Of a stretch of 64,000 nucleotides of DNA, positions 24,701-37,359 are shown piece after piece. Both the position numbers and the translations under genes were made by a program. Position 1 is the stretch's first letter; every line of letters starts with the position of its first letter. The DNA lies in the NCBI GenBank assembly GCA_030685235.1, contig MU839093.1:1-64000 (forward strand), given 5' to 3'. The DNA comes from Copromyces sp. CBS 386.78 (taxonomy: Eukaryota > Ascomycota > Sordariomycetes > Sordariales > Sordariaceae). The notes beneath the pieces are model-generated. The model saw only the letters and a program-made list of their open reading frames with translations. It was not told where the DNA came from and did not search any database.

Positions 24701-26400
24701 TAATTTAAATAGCGTTAATATAAGTATTTAAAATTTAGGTCGGTTAGTAGGTAATAAGTTGAGGGGGAGTATTAAGGATAGCGGTTTATTAGAATTAGTA
24801 ATTAATAATAGCGTTTTAGGCGATTATAAATTGTTTTATTAATCGGGCTAATTTTTTTATAATATTTTTAGTAGTTTTAGATCCGGACTTAACTATAATT
24901 TTAATTTTAATTCTAATCTTCTTAATAAAAACTTTTATAGAAGTTTCCTCTTTAAATAATAAAAAAGAAGAATTTATATTAACGATTTATTTACTTTTAC
25001 GTTTATTCTTCTTAATAGAAATCTCTTCTTTATTACTATTAATATTATTAGATTCACTAATATTTAAGTCGTTAAATTATTTAATTATAAGCTTAGTTAG
25101 CTTTTGAGAAAATTCGGTCTATTTTATAGTATAAATATCGTTTTTGTGCTTCTTTAAGAAGGAAGTAATTATATATTTAGTATTAATATATAATTTCTAA
25201 TAGAAATTTTTAATAGTATTACAGTTAGTACTATATTAATTTATAGTAGATTGGCGAATTAATAAAGCTAAATAAATAAGAATAATATTAATAATTTTGC
25301 TTTTTTTATAAGGGACGTATTTAGTATAGAATTTTTTTAATATAGAAGAAGTATTATTAGTTTACTTAAAGTTTTTAGTTTTATAGGTTATTTTAAATTG
25401 TTAAATAAATTCGTCCTAAATATAAATCCCTTTCGCTTTAAAGTTACGGAAAATACTTTTATTAATATCCTTAGGGTTGTTTTTATATTATTAGAATTAA
25501 ATAGTGATTTTAAATTTATTATTGTTAAATTTATAGATTCCAACCTTTTCTTCGAATAGTTTAAAATATTTAAAAAAAATTTTATTATCGAACTTCTTTT
25601 TAAGGATAATATTATAAATAAAGGTAATATTATTAACGAAGAGGGCAGTAGCGGCGTTAAAGGTTATTTTAATAGCGGTAAAGGAAATAATAATAGGGGG
25701 AGAAGTAGTAAAAGGGTTTTTTTTAGAAGAAGTAATAGAATTAAATATATTAAGCAATATAGATTTGTAAATTGTAAAAAGGTAAAAGTATTATATAATA
25801 TTATATTAATATTTAAAATAATTAATAATATTAGTATCGTTATTTAGTAAAGTATAGATTTACCTTTCCTTATTTGTATTTTTTTTATAAAGGCGTTTTA
25901 ATATTGTTAGTAAATTAGGTCGCTCTTCGGAATTTCGTAATAGCTTTATTTTAAAATTTTCCGAAAAGTGGGTCCCGTTAATTATTTCTTTACTAATTGC
26001 CTTTACCTTTTTTAATAATATTTTAAAATTCTTGGAAATACTAAGAAAAATTCGGATTATTAGAATAAAAGGCTTTATAATAATTTTAATTAACTAGAGA
26101 ATAAATTTTTTATATAATTTACGAATATTTAATTATTGAATATTAATTAATTAAAAGTAGATTTCTATTGCCTTATTAACTTTCGGCCTTTATTATTTAA
26201 ATTCGCTTTCCGAAATTCTATTCTTATTCTTTTTAATTCGATTTTATTTAATTCTATCGTTAAAATTAATTCTTTCTTTCTTCGTTTCGGTTCTAATATC
26301 TTCTTTTTAGGTCTTTAAATTAGGATTCTTACTAACCGTCGCTAATAAATCGTAGTATTATTAAGGAAACGGAGATTTATATATATTTGAAATTAAGGTT
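18700..26400 (-). pseudogene. Element B gag-pol remnant
   Basis: The minus strand reads LRLINNTQKINKVI then KDTNLLPGYKEF and KIISLLDL at about 21790-21930, the RT family form common in fungal Gypsy elements (RLIN..K.N.VTI.DA.LPP). The active-site block follows as YFDNIYIKG near 21570-21600, where one Asp is Asn. At 25497-25757 a Gag segment with KKKFDNK...FEEKVG...FKITI matches element G at 57230-57410. Integrase should lie at about 18900-20500. Stops abound throughout. Together these proteins would have packaged, copied and inserted the element. Confidence 0.75.
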
Positions 26401-26600
26401 TCCTATAAGTTAAATAAAAGATTTCGTTACCGATAGAACCGATTAATTCTTCGTTATTCGGATTTCAGTTCTTAAATTAATATCCCGAAGGCTTTAAAAA
26501 TAACTTTAGCGTTTATAAGAAGCCCCGGCCGAAAGCTCCTTAAATCTATATTAACTAATTTAGTTAGGAATTTGAAATTTATTTTATGCTTATTACTATT

Positions 26601-27067
26601 TGAAATAGAGTAAAACTATACTAATAAAAGAACGGGGCTACACTATACAAATTTATATAGCGAGGAGTAGATTTAGAGTTAATAATTTTATTTATAGAAT
26701 TAAATAGAATTATTAAATTACAATTATAAAACTACTAAAAGGAAAGATAGAAGGTAAAATTCTATTTTACCTCTATACTTTTCTCTAAATAGCGAGGTGC
26801 GGATTTAGAGGTCGGTATTAAAGAAGATAGCAAGTACTTTACGAATGTGATTAAAGACTTTAAAAAGGAGTATTGTAAAGATTTTAAGAATATTAGTATT
26901 TAATTCGTTGTTTTTTGCTTATTTAGTTGTTTATAGTTTGAAAGGGGATGTTATCCTTTTTATATTTTTCTATCTTTAACCCTGTTTAGCCCTGGAGCAG
27001 ATCCGCTCCTCAGTGTCTTAGCTCTACAAGTATTTCAATATCTATTCTGATAAAACGCCCCAACTCA
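26601..27067 (-). repeat. Right LTR of element B (5' LTR)
   Basis: 467 bp; ends CCCCAACTCA. The right ~130 bp keeps CpA/TpG (CAGATCCGCTCCTCAGTGT), the left part is mutated, the reverse of the situation in its partner. Confidence 0.9.
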
Positions 27068-27366
27068 CTAACGACTGTAATAATAATAAAATTATTAATT
27101 ATAAGTTAAGTTCAGAAAGTAATAGAATTAGATATTAATCGCTAGATTAAATATATTTTAATAAGTATAAGGGTAGAAAGAGAATACGAACGATCTTATC
27201 GATACTCGGCTTAGTATTTTACCTAGTTCAACGGCTGGGATTACAACGGGAATTAGGAACGCGTAGGGTCGAATCTTAATTAACTAATTATCGTAATCGA
27301 AATAATGCGAATAATCTTCCTCTTATAATAATAAGCGCGCGTAGCGTAATAATTAATATAATAAAT

Positions 27367-27618
27367 TATTATAGGGCGAGAGGGCACTATTATAAATAAG
27401 GTACAATATATATTATTATATAAGGAAAGAGGAAGGAAGTGTACGCGGAGGTCTAATTATATAGGCGAAAGCCCTACAGACCAGACCTCTCGCGGGCACG
27501 TGAGGCTGCACGTAACGGTAACATAGCTAATATGCGCGGGCAGAGCTCTAGGCTCTAGTCGGCACAGCACATGTGCAATCAGTGCAGCACAGCACATCAC
27601 AAGCCTAACCCTATAATA
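27367..27618 (-). repeat. Right LTR of element A (5' LTR)
   Basis: 252 bp, same length as the partner at 7053. The right half is unmutated (GTGCAGCACAGCACATCAC at 27582) where the partner reads GTGTAGTATAGTACATTAT; the left half is mutated. Confidence 0.9.
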
Positions 27619-27623
27619 CTCGG

Positions 27624-28264
27624 GTATAAATATAGGAGCATTGACGAAGAAAATATCGTATTTCGACTAGGCAACGAAATATCACTATAATTTTTAGTAT
27701 TATTAATATGGATTTCTGGTACGTTTTTAGTACCGCCACCCCTAGTTCGCCGCCTCCTCTAAATCGTCGCTTCCCTTATTAACCAAATTATTAATTATTT
27801 TATTAATCAAGTTAATTCTAATAGTAATACGTACTAATTACTAATCTACTATATTTCAATCTATTATTTTTTAATTTAGCTAAGCGAATTTTATTACTTT
27901 AGCGCCAACCAACGCTAATATAACCCTACCGCCGTCTTTATTACCTAATACTATATTAGAATCTCCTTAGTAATCGGTTAGCGCATTTATCGAACCCCGC
28001 CAACCTTTCGGGCGCCCTATTATAAAATTAATTAAAATACAAGTCGCCGAATTAAACGCTATCGATTCCAACGATATTACTCGTATATAGTAAGTAGAAT
28101 AGCCGTATTTCGAATACGAATATCGGAAGTATATTTTACGGTCGTAGACGTTCAATAAGTAATCTAATAAATTATAAATTAGCAAATATAATACGAAATT
28201 ATTACAATTGAAAAATAAGGTCCTTCGTAAAACCGATTCGAAATAGTTCTCATATAGCAAGTAC
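27624..28264. other. Degenerate DNA between elements A and C
   Basis: About 640 bases, partly less AT-rich, with a 97-codon open frame on the minus strand (27967-28260) and a plus-strand reading rich in Pro near 27710-27790. I recognise no family. It could be unmutated host sequence that received element A, or part of an older repeat. Confidence 0.4.
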
Positions 28265-28318
28265 TATCACAGGATTACCTATAATGGCACATAGTACTGG
28301 GGCACTGCATGGTCGAGT

Positions 28319-28339
28319 CTATTGGCCATTGGCCAATAG
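28319..28339. repeat. Near-perfect palindrome in element C leader
   Basis: CTATTGGCCA and its reverse complement flank a single T. It lies in the RIP-spared outer edge of the element. Confidence 0.5.
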
Positions 28340-28747
28340 GACCGCATATACGCACGTACTAGTAGGCCCCGGTCTGGATTTAGGTACGGTATAGCCTGCC
28401 CTATATTAATAGACCGCACTCCTCCCTCCTCTCCTTCTTTCCTTCCTCGTATAATTACGTATATTTAACTATACCTCTAACGGTATTATCCCCATAATAA
28501 TTAGTTGTACCTTACTATTACGCTACGTACGTATACTTTAAGATAAGTTTATCGCCGCCGTCGTAAGTATTTCCGACGAGCCTACGATTTCGTCGTATTG
28601 CGATATATTTCTCCTTCGTTGTACTACGATAAACCTCTCTTTCGTCGTATTGCGATAGACCTTTTTTTTGTCGCTATAAGGTAGTTAACGGATATTGTTT
28701 ACGCTATAAGGTAATAAGCACTAATTAGAACGATTATAATTATTTAA

Positions 28748-30670
28748 ATGGCGGCCCTTATTATTGATTTCGACGTTATTATTTCTACGATTAATACTAT
28801 CGTCGGCTCTAAATACAAATAACTCTTTAAAAACGTTATAGAAATTTTTAACGGTACCGCTTTCTAATACTTAAATAATTTAGTTGCGGAGGAAGTTTTT
28901 AATACCGCTTCTAAACTTGCTTAATATATTGTTTTTCTTTACGTTATTATTATTTTTATTTAATTAATTTATACGGACTTAATTTAAGTTAATACGTTCG
29001 TTAGCGCTATCTAAAATTCCTTCGAGGCCGCTTACTAGTAAATCGCTAATTAAGAAAATATTATTACCAATTTTTAATAGGAATTCGCCAATTTTCAATA
29101 GGAGGCCTAATAATTCTATAATAATTTTATTATAATTAATAAGATTAATATTAGGTTTAAGAAAACTATTAAAATTTAAATTAGGGCCTTTAAGAAGGCC
29201 GTTCGCAATAAAATTATTATAGCCGCTTCCGTCCCCGCCTTTAATTTTAATAACGAAGAGATAATTACCTTTAAGTTTTATATTAATAAAGACCCCGCTA
29301 TTTATATTAGCGAGGATATTTTTATTATTAAGAGAGCCGAAGCTTTTTAGGATTAGAAGGATAAAATTTAATTTTATTAGTTTTAGGATATTTAATAATT
29401 CGATTAAAATGAATATTATAAATTCGTTTAAATTCTTTCGTATTTTAGCAGTAATATTTTTAGAATTTTAGCCCCCTATATAATATTTATTATTAAAGAA
29501 GTAGATCCGACGAAGTAGAAGTAGGTAAGTACGGAAGCCCTTTTTAAATACTTCGGTATAAAGTATAGTCGTATAGACCTTATTTTCAAAGTACGTTAGA
29601 ATTTCGAATCCCTTAAGATATTTAAGGGTATTAAATAGTTTAATTTCGAAGATAAATTTATTATTATTATTAATAAATACGATTTCGACGACGCTATAAA
29701 AATATATTATTTGAAAATAAAGGTTATAAATAAAGTTTGCGATATTATTATTTATTAGTAAGATATTCCGATTTATAACGATTTCGACGGATAGTTCAAC
29801 TTCTATTGTAAATTCGCTACTAATTTAGAGGAATATAATTAGTATAATAAGATTAATATTTATTTTAAGAATAGTATTATTAATATTGGTAACGTTATTA
29901 CCTCCGAGCGTATTGTTAGTTAAGGTAATATTACTATAGATTTCGATATTATAAATATTATTAACGTTTAATTATCCCGTATAATCAATAAAACGATTAT
30001 TAACTATTATATAAAGAATCGACTTTGTAAGTATTACGTTTAGACGAGCTACTACGCTTATAAGTACTATAATAGTATTAATACTAGTATTTTTAAGGAA
30101 TAAAGGGAACGCGACTATTGTAATTATTATAATAAAAGAGGTAATAACGGTAATTATAATAAACTTACTATAAATTAGACTGGTTATAATAATAATAGTA
30201 ATAACGGCGTTCGTATTAATATTATCGTTACCGGTAAGCCCGCCGCTCCTACTATACCCCCCGCTCTAATTCCTACTTAATTTACGGAGTACGGCGCGGG
30301 AAATACGCCGCCTCTCTATTAAATTACTTAGAAAGGTTATTATTTATAGTAATAACGGAAGAGGAGGTAAATAATTTAATAGATTTAGAAGTATTTTAAT
30401 TTAAGAATTCAAATTTAAATAGTTATAATAATAATTCTATCTTCCTTTCTATTTAAATTATTTATAAATTATATAATTAATAAAATAAATATATTATTTT
30501 AATTAATAGCGGATATTCGGCTCTCGTTTTTACTAACTGCAGTTTTACTACTTACTATACTATTCCGCTATTAAAACTCTTTAAATTAAAAACTTTATAT
30601 TTAGTAAACGGTATATTTAAGGATTTTATTACTTATTATTGTAAAATTTAATTGTAGATCGGCTATTATA
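28748..30670 (+). pseudogene. Element C gag-protease remnant
   Basis: The frame from ATG 28748 (MAALIIDFDVIIST) stays readable for about 430 codons if TAA/TAG are taken as mutated Gln codons, and carries a Gag-like central region and a zinc knuckle near residues 427-440. Downstream the frame changes; LINSGYSALVFTNCSF and LYLVNGIFKD are retropepsin-like (substrate-cleaving Asp changed to Asn). The protease reading continues in frame at 37670 as YDLADDYSVILDIL once element D and one copy of its TTATA duplication are ignored, matching the usual D-YDVILGMPWL block of fungal Gypsy polyproteins. Confidence 0.75.
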
Positions 30671-30975
30671 TGTAAGGGGACAGTAGAGCGATACGCAGGT
30701 GCTGGCTAGAAGGTAATCTATTAAGGTTCTATAAGGAGAAAAGGGGAGAAAGACTAGCCCGCAAGGCGGTCTAGCCACCTATCCTTTTATGGCCGTGTAT
30801 AATATAGATACCTAGCTGCCTAAGGTAGTATATAGAATTTCGTAGAGGGTAGAGGAACTCCGAGGGTATTCGAAAGGTATGCTGGGGGCCTGCCGGCTTA
30901 GTATACGTTACTATACCGGTATTAGTCTAGTTAACCGTATATTAGATACTAGTACTGGGCGCCAAACCTATAATA
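30671..30975 (-). repeat. Left LTR of element D (3' LTR)
   Basis: 305 bp, starts TGTAAGGGG. Left half spared (CAGGTGCTGGCTAGAAGGT at 30696), right half mutated (TTAACCGTATATTAGATAC at 30931). Confidence 0.92.
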
Positions 30976-31099
30976 TTAACCCCCCCCTTCTCTAGCTATA
31001 AATACGTCGCGTAAATTATACTTATTATTTATATTAATTAGATCTTACCCCTCTTCTAAACTTACTCCCTTTCTCTCTCTTATTCTCTATCAGCAACCG

Positions 31100-32092
31100 T
31101 AATTATAGCGTTAATATACCTTCGCCTAAATATCTTTCCCTACCCAATACTTTATTGCCTTTATTACCAATCCTTTACTATCTTCCAAATACCTCTAAAA
31201 CTTAAAACCCATTATTTTAATTTATTCTTACTAATTAGTATACTATCTAATTTATCTCCTAATTCCAACCCTTTTAGGCTCCGCCCTATTATACCCGCGC
31301 CCTATATATTCGAAATAATTATTACTATACCGCCGCCGTCTAATATTAAGAAATCCGTCCGCGCTGCTATTATTAAAGCAACGCCGTAATAGTATTTTAA
31401 ATATATAAACGTTAAAGATATTAACGCTTACGTACCTATAGAGGGCTAGGATTATTATACGCCTTACTTCAAAGTTAAAGAGGCCGATATTTATTATACC
31501 CAGCCCTTTGCCGTTTAAGAGCGGTATACCGCCTAATTAGCACGTAATTGCCCCGTCGGTAAAAGTATTACAGCGGAGACCTACGATCTCTTCCGGAAAA
31601 TAATAGTAGCTACCCACTACTTAAACGAATTAGAGAAGGATAACCTCGCTATTAAGTAAATAGCCCTATAGGTCTTAAATCGTTCCCGTATTTATATCTT
31701 TTAAGGATACCGCCTACAAAGTCTTCAATTACCCCGCAGAAGTCGAACCGCCTGCCGCCGCTACTCTAATCGCCGCTATAGCACTTCTAGCTACGGTTCT
31801 GGTAAACTCTAGGTCTATACCCTCTACCGCCCTGGTAGAGGTGTAGCAGACTCTGGGTAAGCTGGGGGAGGAGTTTCGAGAAGACTGAGGAGAAGAAGAA
31901 GACTAAGAAGAGAATTCGTTTTGCCGGTGTGGACGAGGAGGAGGAGGCCGAGGAGGAGATTCCTGCCAAGAAGAAGAAGCGGCCTGCCCGCCGGGCTAAA
32001 AAGCCTTCGGCTTCTACGCTCCGGGTACTAAAGAACTTTAATAATATTATAGAACCGGGCTTCGGTTCGCCTATCCTAGGGGAAACCCTTTA
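31100..32092 (+). pseudogene. Opposite-strand ORF of element D with acidic/basic C-terminal tail
   Basis: From about 31310 a plus-strand frame reads well if TAG/TAA are taken as Gln: SVRAAIIKATP, YINVKDINAYVPIEG, AETYDLFRKIIVATHYLNELE. After at least two frame slips it continues as VEV.QTLGKLGEEFRE, a likely coiled coil, and then a tail with KTEEKKKTKKR, a run DEEEEAEEE and KKKKRPARRAKK, stopping at TAA 32090-32092. The tail looks like a nuclear or nucleic-acid-binding segment, but I know no family for it. The region 31780-32040 keeps TpG/CpA, unlike all DNA around it. It lies between the 3' LTR and the end of pol, the same place as the opposite-strand block in element B, although the two proteins look unrelated. 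Confidence 0.5.
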
Positions 32093-32099
32093 ATTAAAT

Positions 32100-35000
32100 T
32101 ATTTTACCCGGCCTTTACACCCTTTCTTTAACACTACCAATATTAATTAATCTCCCCTCCATTTAATTTTATCCTTCGTAAATTAATCCATTAGTCCGTC
32201 GTTAATTCAAACATTTTTATATTTCTTTTCGAAAGTTTCTAGCGCTTTAAATTCTATAAAATCCTCTAAAGGATACTATAAAAGTTTATAATACCCTACT
32301 TACTTTATTAATACTTTTTTATTCGTTAACGAACCGCTTACATATAATATTTCTTTTACAAAATATTCCTCTTTACCTTCTATTAAAATTAGCGGAAATT
32401 AGTAATCTATAATTACTTACCCCAATAAAAGATCGTTTACAACCTTCTAAAAGAAATTAATATAAAAAATATTATAAACGTTATTCGGTAAACCGGTAAA
32501 TTCTATAATTAATAGGGAAAGGATTCGAAAAACAGCATATTTAACGTATAATTAATTAAACTTCTTTTTTAATTTAGAAAATACATAATTCTTAAAATTC
32601 AATTAAACTTTATTACTAACCTAGAAACGTTTAGCGGGTCGGCGAATACGGTTAACATATTTCTCCTACTCTTAAACCATTACAATTATAATAGCTTAAT
32701 AAATATCCGTAATTTACAATAATTTTTTAATAAAATATTAGGTTCGGACGTCCGCCGGGATACAGGAATCTCTAACCGATTCGGGGGTAATTAATATTAC
32801 AATTTCGGAGTCGAAACTATATACAGCAAAAAAAGGGGATATATTAATAGACGTATTAATACAATTATTAATCGTTAATTAGGCTATCGAGCATTATTTA
32901 TACTAATTATCTTAAACTTAATTAATATAGGCTTTTAAGAAAGCTTAAACCTTTTAATTTATCTTTTCGGGATTACTATCGGTCTAAAAGTAATATACCG
33001 TACTTAGTAATTATTTAATACCTAATAATTTATAGAATTCTTTCTAGAATTATCTAGTCTAATTAGAGCTTCGGTCGCTAACAATTAATTATAGCCAGCT
33101 ATAATACTAAACAAAGTAATTTAAAAACTTCTTAATATAAGTCTTTATATTTATTAACAGTATAGGCTTTAAAATAACGTTTTTATTAAAACGGTCTTTA
33201 ATAATTAGAAAATAAATATTACCTCTTAATTTTAGGAAATCGGTAATAAAATCTATTTAAATATTACAGAAAAATTAATTAAAAATTAATAAAAATTATA
33301 GGAGCCCTCTCCGTTAATCTTTCTAATACTTAATTAAATTATAAATATAATAATTGTAGAAGAATTAATATACGTATACGTTTAATAGCGGCTAATAGAA
33401 ATATCGGGTAAAAATTGCTATAATACCTTTTTTACTTAAGTATTTTAAAGTTTGAAAATTGTAAATAATTTGGATAATTTTGGTACGGAGGGTATTAAAC
33501 TCCCTATTATAATTAAAGAATTTTATAGTTTTAAATTCGGTAGCTATAAAGTTCCCGGGAATTTAAAGTTTATTCTTATATTATAGCTATCCTATATCGT
33601 TTATTAAATAATTTATAATTTAGAACTATAATTTCGTAGAAGAGAAATCCCGTTTATTACTTTTAACCGTTTAAAGTATTTATTAATAAAAAGAATCCTT
33701 TATAATAATAGTATCTTAAAGCTATTATAAATCTAAATTTTCAAATATTCGTATACCCTTCCCTACTACTAATACGGGAATCCGAATCCCTATTACCGAA
33801 ATCCATATATAATTTTATAATACGGAGTCGGAAATAAATTAGAAGTTTCGAACCTCCCGATTATTATCGGTAGGCCGGTCTTAATTACAACGGAATAAGG
33901 CATTTAAAATTACCGCTTCCTTACCTAAGCAATATTAGAATTTAAAATTAAAGTAAGAAAAATATTTAACCTACTAAGCCTACTATTTAGAAAAGTACTA
34001 TCGAATTATAAAGTATTCTAAATTTCGATAATTAGTAAGGATAGTAAAGGTTTTGCAATTACAGAATTCCGCTTACTATTTCTTTAAGTATTCGATAATA
34101 GCAAACATTTCTTTATTATAAATAGGGTAATTATATTTAATTAAAACCAATTTCTTAGAATAGAAAGCGACTACCTTCTATTAACCATTAACTTCTTAAA
34201 TAAAATAATTATTTAAAGCGAATTTACTATAATTAATTTTTAAAAACGTTAAGCGATTTAAATCCTATTTTATAAAAATCGGTATTTATATAAATAGGAT
34301 CTTTAATAATTAGAAAGCTTCTTCGTACGTAGCCGTCTATTTAAATATTATTCTTTTACCCATTAACGTTATAAGCAGTACTATAATTACGGAAAAGTTT
34401 AATATAAATATCCAATAGTAATTAACGAAATTGAAAAAATTGCGGACGCCCTTTTAGGAAATTAGAATTGCCTATTCGAAGATTGCCTTAACCTTATCTA
34501 AATTAATTTAAATACCTACGCCCGTATAAATAATAAAATTTAAATATTTAACCTTTTTTATAGTAAATTCGTATTTGTCCAGGTTAAAGTAAAGGTTAAC
34601 GTCTTAAAGGCATTCTAAAATTAGCCGGACCTTTTTTATATAATCTTCTTTAGAATTATTTATAAAGATTAAAATATCGTTTATATAAATCGAATAAAAA
34701 TTATTTAAATAATCGCCTAATATATTATTAATATATTATTAAAAGGCGGCTAAAATATTATAGAGACCGAACAATATTATTAACTATTCGAATAATCTAT
34801 ATTTAATCCGAAATACTATTTTATATTCTTTACCCTCCGCTATATAAATTTTATAAAATACTTATATTATATCGACTTTTAAATACTATATTATACCCTT
34901 TAATACTTTAAAATTTTTATAAATAAATAGTAAGGCGTAGTAATTAGCGCGTATAATAGCGTTAAAAGCTTTATAATCGTAATAGAATTAGAAACCACCG

Positions 35001-37330
35001 CCGGGCTTCCAAACGAAGAGTACCGGAGTACCGGCTTCGGAATTATTAGCTCGGATAAACCCCTTATCTAATAAATCCCGTAGTATTTTCTTAAATATTA
35101 AAAGTTCTTTTCGAAATATATTATATAGTAGGCTATATAGAAGGGGAATATTTTTACCGTCGGGACCCTTTTTAATTTCTATTTTTAAATTAATATTTAA
35201 TTTATATTTATTAAACCGATTAGCCTCTTATTTTTAGAATAGGGGTAGGAGATTTTAGAATTCCCAGGGGATAATTTATTAGAACTCTTCGTCGGTACGG
35301 ACCCTTTTAAGGGCTAGGGCTTTCTCGATATTTTTTATTATAATAATAAAAATAAAGGCATTTACAATATTTTAACTATACTTCTTTTTAATATACTTAT
35401 ATATATTAACAAAAATAGTAGTAATAACGTAAATTATTCCTTTAAACTCTTATAATATTAGGGAAAGTTCGAGCCTTCCTAAATTAATATAATTAATTTA
35501 AAACTTTATAGCCCCGTATTAGAGACGTCTTTCGTACGGAATAGAATATACTTTATTAACCGTAAACTAAAATTTACTTAGAATAATAAAATATTTTAAC
35601 TCTAGAATAATATAAATATATATAGGGGAAATTTTCCTTTATAATTTAAAAAGAAAATAAACGATATTTTAGATAGTTGCGCCTTCTATAATAATTAAAA
35701 TACCTCGGATTTACCGGCCTGGGATAAGAACAATAGGGATTTAAAAATCTTTAACAATATCTTTATTAATTATAGCGAAATATTAGTACATTTTATTAAT
35801 AAAAATATAGAATAAATTTGTAAAATTAATAACAATTAGTATTAAAATAGGTTCTATTTTTATTTATAATTTAAATTCTTTTATTTTACTTAATACTTCG
35901 GAGGAGGGCTCCGGTATCTAATTTTACATTAGAGCTATTCTTTTCCTTACTCCGTATTAAAAGTATTTAAAACCTCCTTAGTATTTTCTTTATCTTCTAA
36001 TAAAAGGGCAATTTAAATAGCTTAAATACGGATACCCTTATTATTTTAAGGATTAATAGTTAGGAAATAAAGGCATTTAATAATTATATACTTAAAGGCC
36101 CTATAATAAATATAGCGGCCTTCCACTTTACACTTATTATATTCTTCTTAAGGGACTTATTTAATTCAACTTCTTTATTAGGGGGCGGAGCCTCTACTAC
36201 AGGCTCCGCAAATACCACAAATATTAATTATAATTATAATAATATTTCCGTCGGTATTATATTAAGGCTTAAAAGACGAACCGGAGGTAGCGCTTCAGGA
36301 TTATTATTAAATACTAAAGCGACCCAAACCATTAATAATAAGTAAATAGGTTATAGAACGTCGGTTTCAATTGCCGTTATTATAAAGAAAAGTTTGGTAG
36401 AGAGTTTAGAATTTTCTAATCTTTTCGTACTTACGGGCAATATTTTAAAATTATTCTACGTAAATTAAATAATCGTTAAAGAATTCGATTATAAAGAAAT
36501 AATTACTAAACTTTTTATTAATAATACGGCGTAGAAAGCTAAATTTGGTTCGGCTATCCTAATTATAATTATTAAATTTTAAAAATTTATTATTAAAATT
36601 AATATAAAATTCTAAAAACGGTTCGCTATCCTTTTACCGTATTTTAGTAAAATTATTGAGGGTTTAGTTTTATATATATTAAGTACCGAAGATTTATTAA
36701 ATTTATTTAAATAGTTCGGCCAGGTTTTTTTAACTTATAAGAATTCGGTATATTTAGTACCCTTCGAATCGCTATTGCTTTTTATTAAGTAAAGTATTAA
36801 AAATTTCGATTTACATTACCTCTATATTAATACGGAGACCCTTTTTAAAGTCGGTATTATAGGTTTTAACGAATTTATTATAGTAGAATATAAAAGTATT
36901 TAATTTACCGTCCTATTTAAGGAATTTAAAAGGTTTACGCCGGTAGGGTTTAAAGTCCTTATTAAAAGAGGAAGAATCGTTTCCAGACTTTTTTTTACTT
37001 TTACCGTAATCCTTCTTACTATTGGAGTCCTACTTAGTAAGAAAGTCGAATATAAATTTAAAAATAGGTTAGGAAAAAGAGGAGAAGGGAATAATTAATT
37101 TAATTTTATTTTTAAATTCGGAGTTCGTTTATAGAGTACATATAAACGAACCGAATAGGCCGGTAGCGTTAGTATTATTAGTACTTTCAATAGTATTTCC
37201 AATTCCTTCAATAGGAGGCTAGGGATTATAATATTCTTCTATATCGATATTAGTATTATTATCGTTCGGTACAGTAAAAATAACTATTCTAATACTAATA
37301 TATTACTACGCTTACAATTACAAATAGTCC
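32100..37330 (-). pseudogene. Element D gag-pol remnant
   Basis: Minus-strand reading: gag N-terminus VPNDNNTNIDIEEYYNP near 37270, with Ser/Lys-rich segments at 36950-37080. Reverse transcriptase shows PVLFVWKPGGGF and DYKAFNAI (about 34980-35050), then IYIAEGKEYKIVFRIKY, LIILFGLYNILAAFQ and YINDILIF (about 34660-34870), the last being the YLDDILIY active-site block with Asn for the first Asp. The following KVRLILECLQDVNLYFNLDKYEF agrees with Gypsy RT. Integrase and RNase H are expected at 32200-34300 but are too degraded for me to delimit. Confidence 0.8.
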
Positions 37331-37359
37331 TTCCTTTTAGTAAGTAAGGTAGAATTTAA

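Larger units (their letters stand above)
13885..27067 (-). mobile_element. Element B: oversize Gypsy retrotransposon (13.2 kb) inside element A
   Basis: Direct LTRs of exactly 467 bp (13885-14351 and 26601-27067) bound the element; CTAA stands immediately outside both ends (13881-13884, 27068-27071). gag-pol is on the minus strand: gag remnant about 24000-26400, reverse transcriptase about 21560-21930. It inserted about 300 bp downstream of element A's 5' LTR. At 13,183 bp it is much longer than usual Gypsy elements because about 4.2 kb of extra sequence (14352-18630), coding on the opposite strand, lies between pol and the 3' LTR. Its gag and RT resemble element G, but the LTRs do not. Confidence 0.88.
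7053..27618 (-). mobile_element. Element A: Gypsy LTR retrotransposon, interrupted by element B
   Basis: Two direct 252-bp LTRs (7053-7304 and 27367-27618) are flanked by a perfect CTCGG duplication (7048-7052, 27619-27623). Without element B (13885-27067) the length is about 7.4 kb, normal for Gypsy. Coding runs on the minus strand: a polypurine-like tract lies just inside the left LTR (7305-7325, reverse complement AAGGGGGGATAA), reverse transcriptase at about 9950-10450, a zinc knuckle at 12446-12487 and gag up to 13884. The 5' leader is 27072-27366. Every frame is full of stops and the element is dead. It lies next to the glucoamylase relic. Confidence 0.9.
28265..30670 (+). mobile_element. 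Element C: Gypsy, 5' LTR/leader and gag-protease (left part)
   Basis: A leader beginning TATCACAGG (28265) with little RIP up to about 28420 resembles the start of element E at 45185; both share CCTCGTA(T/C)AATTACGTAT and CCATAATAATTA, so they are related LTR/leader sequences. gag starts at ATG 28748. A zinc knuckle at 30026-30067, in frame with that ATG, has Tyr at one Cys, the His and the last Cys. An aspartic protease follows in another frame: N-S-G (30505-30513) replaces D-S-G. The element is split at 30670 by element D and resumes at 37670. No 3' LTR was identified. Confidence 0.8.
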
